Positions 62,640-64,000 of a stretch of 64,000 bases of DNA are shown one piece after another; within the stretch, counting starts at the first letter, position 1; each line of letters starts with the position of its first letter. The notes beneath the pieces are model-generated. The model was not told the origin of the DNA. It searched no databases and saw only the letters and a list, made by a program, of their open reading frames with translations. Position numbers and translations under genes: made by a program. The stretch lies in contig NZ_BIFS01000001.1 of NCBI RefSeq assembly GCF_003967555.1, positions 4,836,001 through 4,900,000 of the forward strand, given 5' to 3'. The stretch is from Dictyobacter kobayashii (GTDB lineage: Bacteria; Chloroflexota; Ktedonobacteria; Ktedonobacterales; Ktedonobacteraceae).

Positions 62640-63641
62640 ATGAAATTACTACATCGACCTGCATGGATGAAGATTAGCCCGGCATATGTTCTTCCTATAG
62701 TTCCTACGACGCATGGTGGAACATTAGATGTCCCGGTCGCAGGGGACCAGGGAGTACCAGTAGTAAGCGTTCCGTTGCGCCAGGTGATCTCGGCGTATAT
62801 CAATCTAATGAAGCCACATGTAACTGTTCTATTGCTGGGCATCACGGTGGCCGCGATGGTTATCGTGCACGGAAGTTTGCCCGCGTTAGGCCTGGTTATC
62901 GCGACACTGCTGGGCGGGGCCATGGCGGCCGGTAGCGCTAACTGCATCAATTGCTACATCGATCGTGATATCGACCAGGTGATGAGCCGTACTCAGCGGC
63001 GCTCGCTGCCCGCGGGACGTGTGCAGCCGCGCCAGGCACTGCTATTTGGTTTCGCCTTAGGCATTGGCTCCTTCCTGGTCCTGACCCTCTTCGTCAACCT
63101 GCTAAGTGCCGTGCTGTCCGCAGCGGCCATCGTCTTCTATGTGGTCGTGTATACAATGTGGTTGAAGCGCACCACAACGCAGAACATCGTGATCGGTGGG
63201 GCCGCTGGCGCGGTCCCGGTGCTGGTTGGCTGGGCGGCGGTCACCAATAGCCTCTCGCTGACCGCTATCCTGCTCTTCGCCATCATCTTTTTCTGGACGC
63301 CGCCCCATTTCTGGGCGCTGGCCCTGCTGATCCACAAGGACTACGAGCGGGCGCATATTCCGATGTTGCCCGTGGTAAAGGGAGAGCACGAAACGCGCAG
63401 GCAGGTCTTTCTCTATTCGATCCTGCTGCTGGCGATTACCTTGCTTCCCTATGTCACACAGAGAATGGGCATCCTGTATCTCATTGGTGCCGTGCTGCTG
63501 GGTGGCATCCTGGTCTATATGGCGCTACGCTTGCTGATGGATCACACCAAGAAATGGGCGCGTACACTTTTCTGGTATTCAAACTGCTATCTGGCCGTCC
63601 TTTTCGCGGTGATGGTAATCGACCGCGTACTGCTACACTGA
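62640..63641 (+). CDS. ctaB: Protoheme IX farnesyltransferase
   Basis: The 333-residue UbiA-family prenyltransferase makes heme O from heme B. It has the allylic diphosphate motif NCYIDRDIDQVMSRTQRRSL and the second motif (HKDYERAHIPMLPVVKGEHE) with about nine membrane helices. Heme O/A is needed for the A-type oxidase in the same operon. The first 50 residues are a polar extension, so a later start is possible; 62640 follows ATGAGGGATTCACTTT. Confidence 0.93.
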   Translation: MKLLHRPAWMKISPAYVLPIVPTTHGGTLDVPVAGDQGVPVVSVPLRQVISAYINLMKPHVTVLLLGITVAAMVIVHGSLPALGLVIATLLGGAMAAGSANCINCYIDRDIDQVMSRTQRRSLPAGRVQPRQALLFGFALGIGSFLVLTLFVNLLSAVLSAAAIVFYVVVYTMWLKRTTTQNIVIGGAAGAVPVLVGWAAVTNSLSLTAILLFAIIFFWTPPHFWALALLIHKDYERAHIPMLPVVKGEHETRRQVFLYSILLLAITLLPYVTQRMGILYLIGAVLLGGILVYMALRLLMDHTKKWARTLFWYSNCYLAVLFAVMVIDRVLLH

Positions 63642-63663
63642 TTAGACGAGACAGGAACGCTGT

Positions 63664-64000
63664 ATGATGGAATCTGAGAATGTCGCAGCCAGCCAATCAT
63701 TGTCCCCTTCGGAGCAGCAGAAGGGGACAACCCCTTTTCGCTCACGTAAGCGCGGTATAACGACCTTTGTACTGGTGTGTGTCTGCAACGTGGGGCTGCT
63801 CGTGCTGCTCTGGACGCAACTCTTGACTCCGGCACACCAGCCAGCCCAGAGTGCTACGCAGGCCAGCAACAGCAGTATCAGCACCGGTGATCTCGCGAGT
63901 CCACTGCTCGGCAAGCCCGCGCCAGATTTTACCTTGCCTGTCCTTGTTGCCAGTGGCTCTCGACCAGTATTGCACCTGGCCGCCTTTAAGGGCAGGCCCG
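63664..64000 (+). CDS. Thioredoxin-like (TlpA/ResA or redoxin-type) protein, cut by the window edge
   Basis: The visible 112 residues have a polar Ser/Gln-rich start, a membrane helix (TTFVLVCVCNVGLLVLLWTQ) and then SPLLGKPAPDFTLPVLVASG, the opening of a TlpA/AhpC-type fold. The catalytic CxxC would lie beyond the window, so the type is not certain. It follows ctaB by 22 bases and probably helps cytochrome or CuA maturation. The ribosome site is AGGAACGCTGT. Confidence 0.75.
   Translation, partial: MMESENVAASQSLSPSEQQKGTTPFRSRKRGITTFVLVCVCNVGLLVLLWTQLLTPAHQPAQSATQASNSSISTGDLASPLLGKPAPDFTLPVLVASGSRPVLHLAAFKGRP

Overview
The window looks like accessory-rich chromosome from a Ktedonobacteria-like bacterium (phylum Chloroflexota). 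This is inferred from gene content, not proven: large Ser/Thr kinases with Gln/Pro-rich linkers, a cupredoxin plus cytochrome c oxidase operon, an intact hut set with an IclR regulator, two-base-exact IS copies, and many short inverted-repeat elements between genes. No rRNA, tRNA or CRISPR array was seen.

Layout. 1-9000: a decayed IS4-type transposase, tandem 83-84 bp repeats, a pentapeptide-repeat protein, a tandem GNAT protein, small membrane proteins, a DUF971 protein, a frameshifted threonine aldolase, an AI-2E-type permease and a LacI regulator. 9066-12719: two convergent Ser/Thr kinases, one with a histone-H1-like tail and one with a membrane domain. 12852-16322: a compact export operon, read leftward: a double-glycine leader peptide with a His/Tyr/Gly/Cys core, a short HlyD-like protein and a C39-peptidase ABC transporter. 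16724-28165: a phospholipase D-type synthase, then a 7.4 kb block between two inverted, identical 1348 bp IS4-family copies. Each copy carries one half of the other's 11 bp target duplication, so the block has been inverted by recombination between the copies. It holds an L,D-transpeptidase (with an IS5-type element inserted just upstream), YceI, a sugar isomerase, a broken UPF0261 gene, a PQQ-type propeller and an HD protein.

28284-35277: histidine degradation, hutF-hutU-hutH-hutI leftward and an IclR regulator rightward, with matching operator palindromes at both divergent promoters. HutF implies the formylglutamate route; HutG is not in the window. 35278-42500: repeats, a phosphotransferase preceded by a possible leader peptide and attenuator, a TIR-TPR protein divergent from a WYL regulator, a VOC protein and a lipoprotein propeller. 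42520-49925: a copper block (CsoR, CopZ, CopA, permease remnants) with CsoR-like boxes at three promoters, plus a glycosyltransferase and a metallo-beta-lactamase-fold protein. 50042-56011: truncated genes, an unrecognised tandem-repeat protein with a partner, a GH43-like enzyme and a YVTN-type propeller. 56550-64000: a cytochrome oxidase operon (cupredoxin, CoxB, CoxA, CoxC, CtaG, SCO, CtaB and the start of a thioredoxin-like protein).

Quality note. At least a dozen otherwise intact genes are broken by single-base indels, nearly all one-base losses inside G or C runs. That pattern looks more like sequencing or assembly error than gene decay, so these genes are described as full-length and the break point is given for each. 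Genes that also lack whole segments are called pseudogenes.
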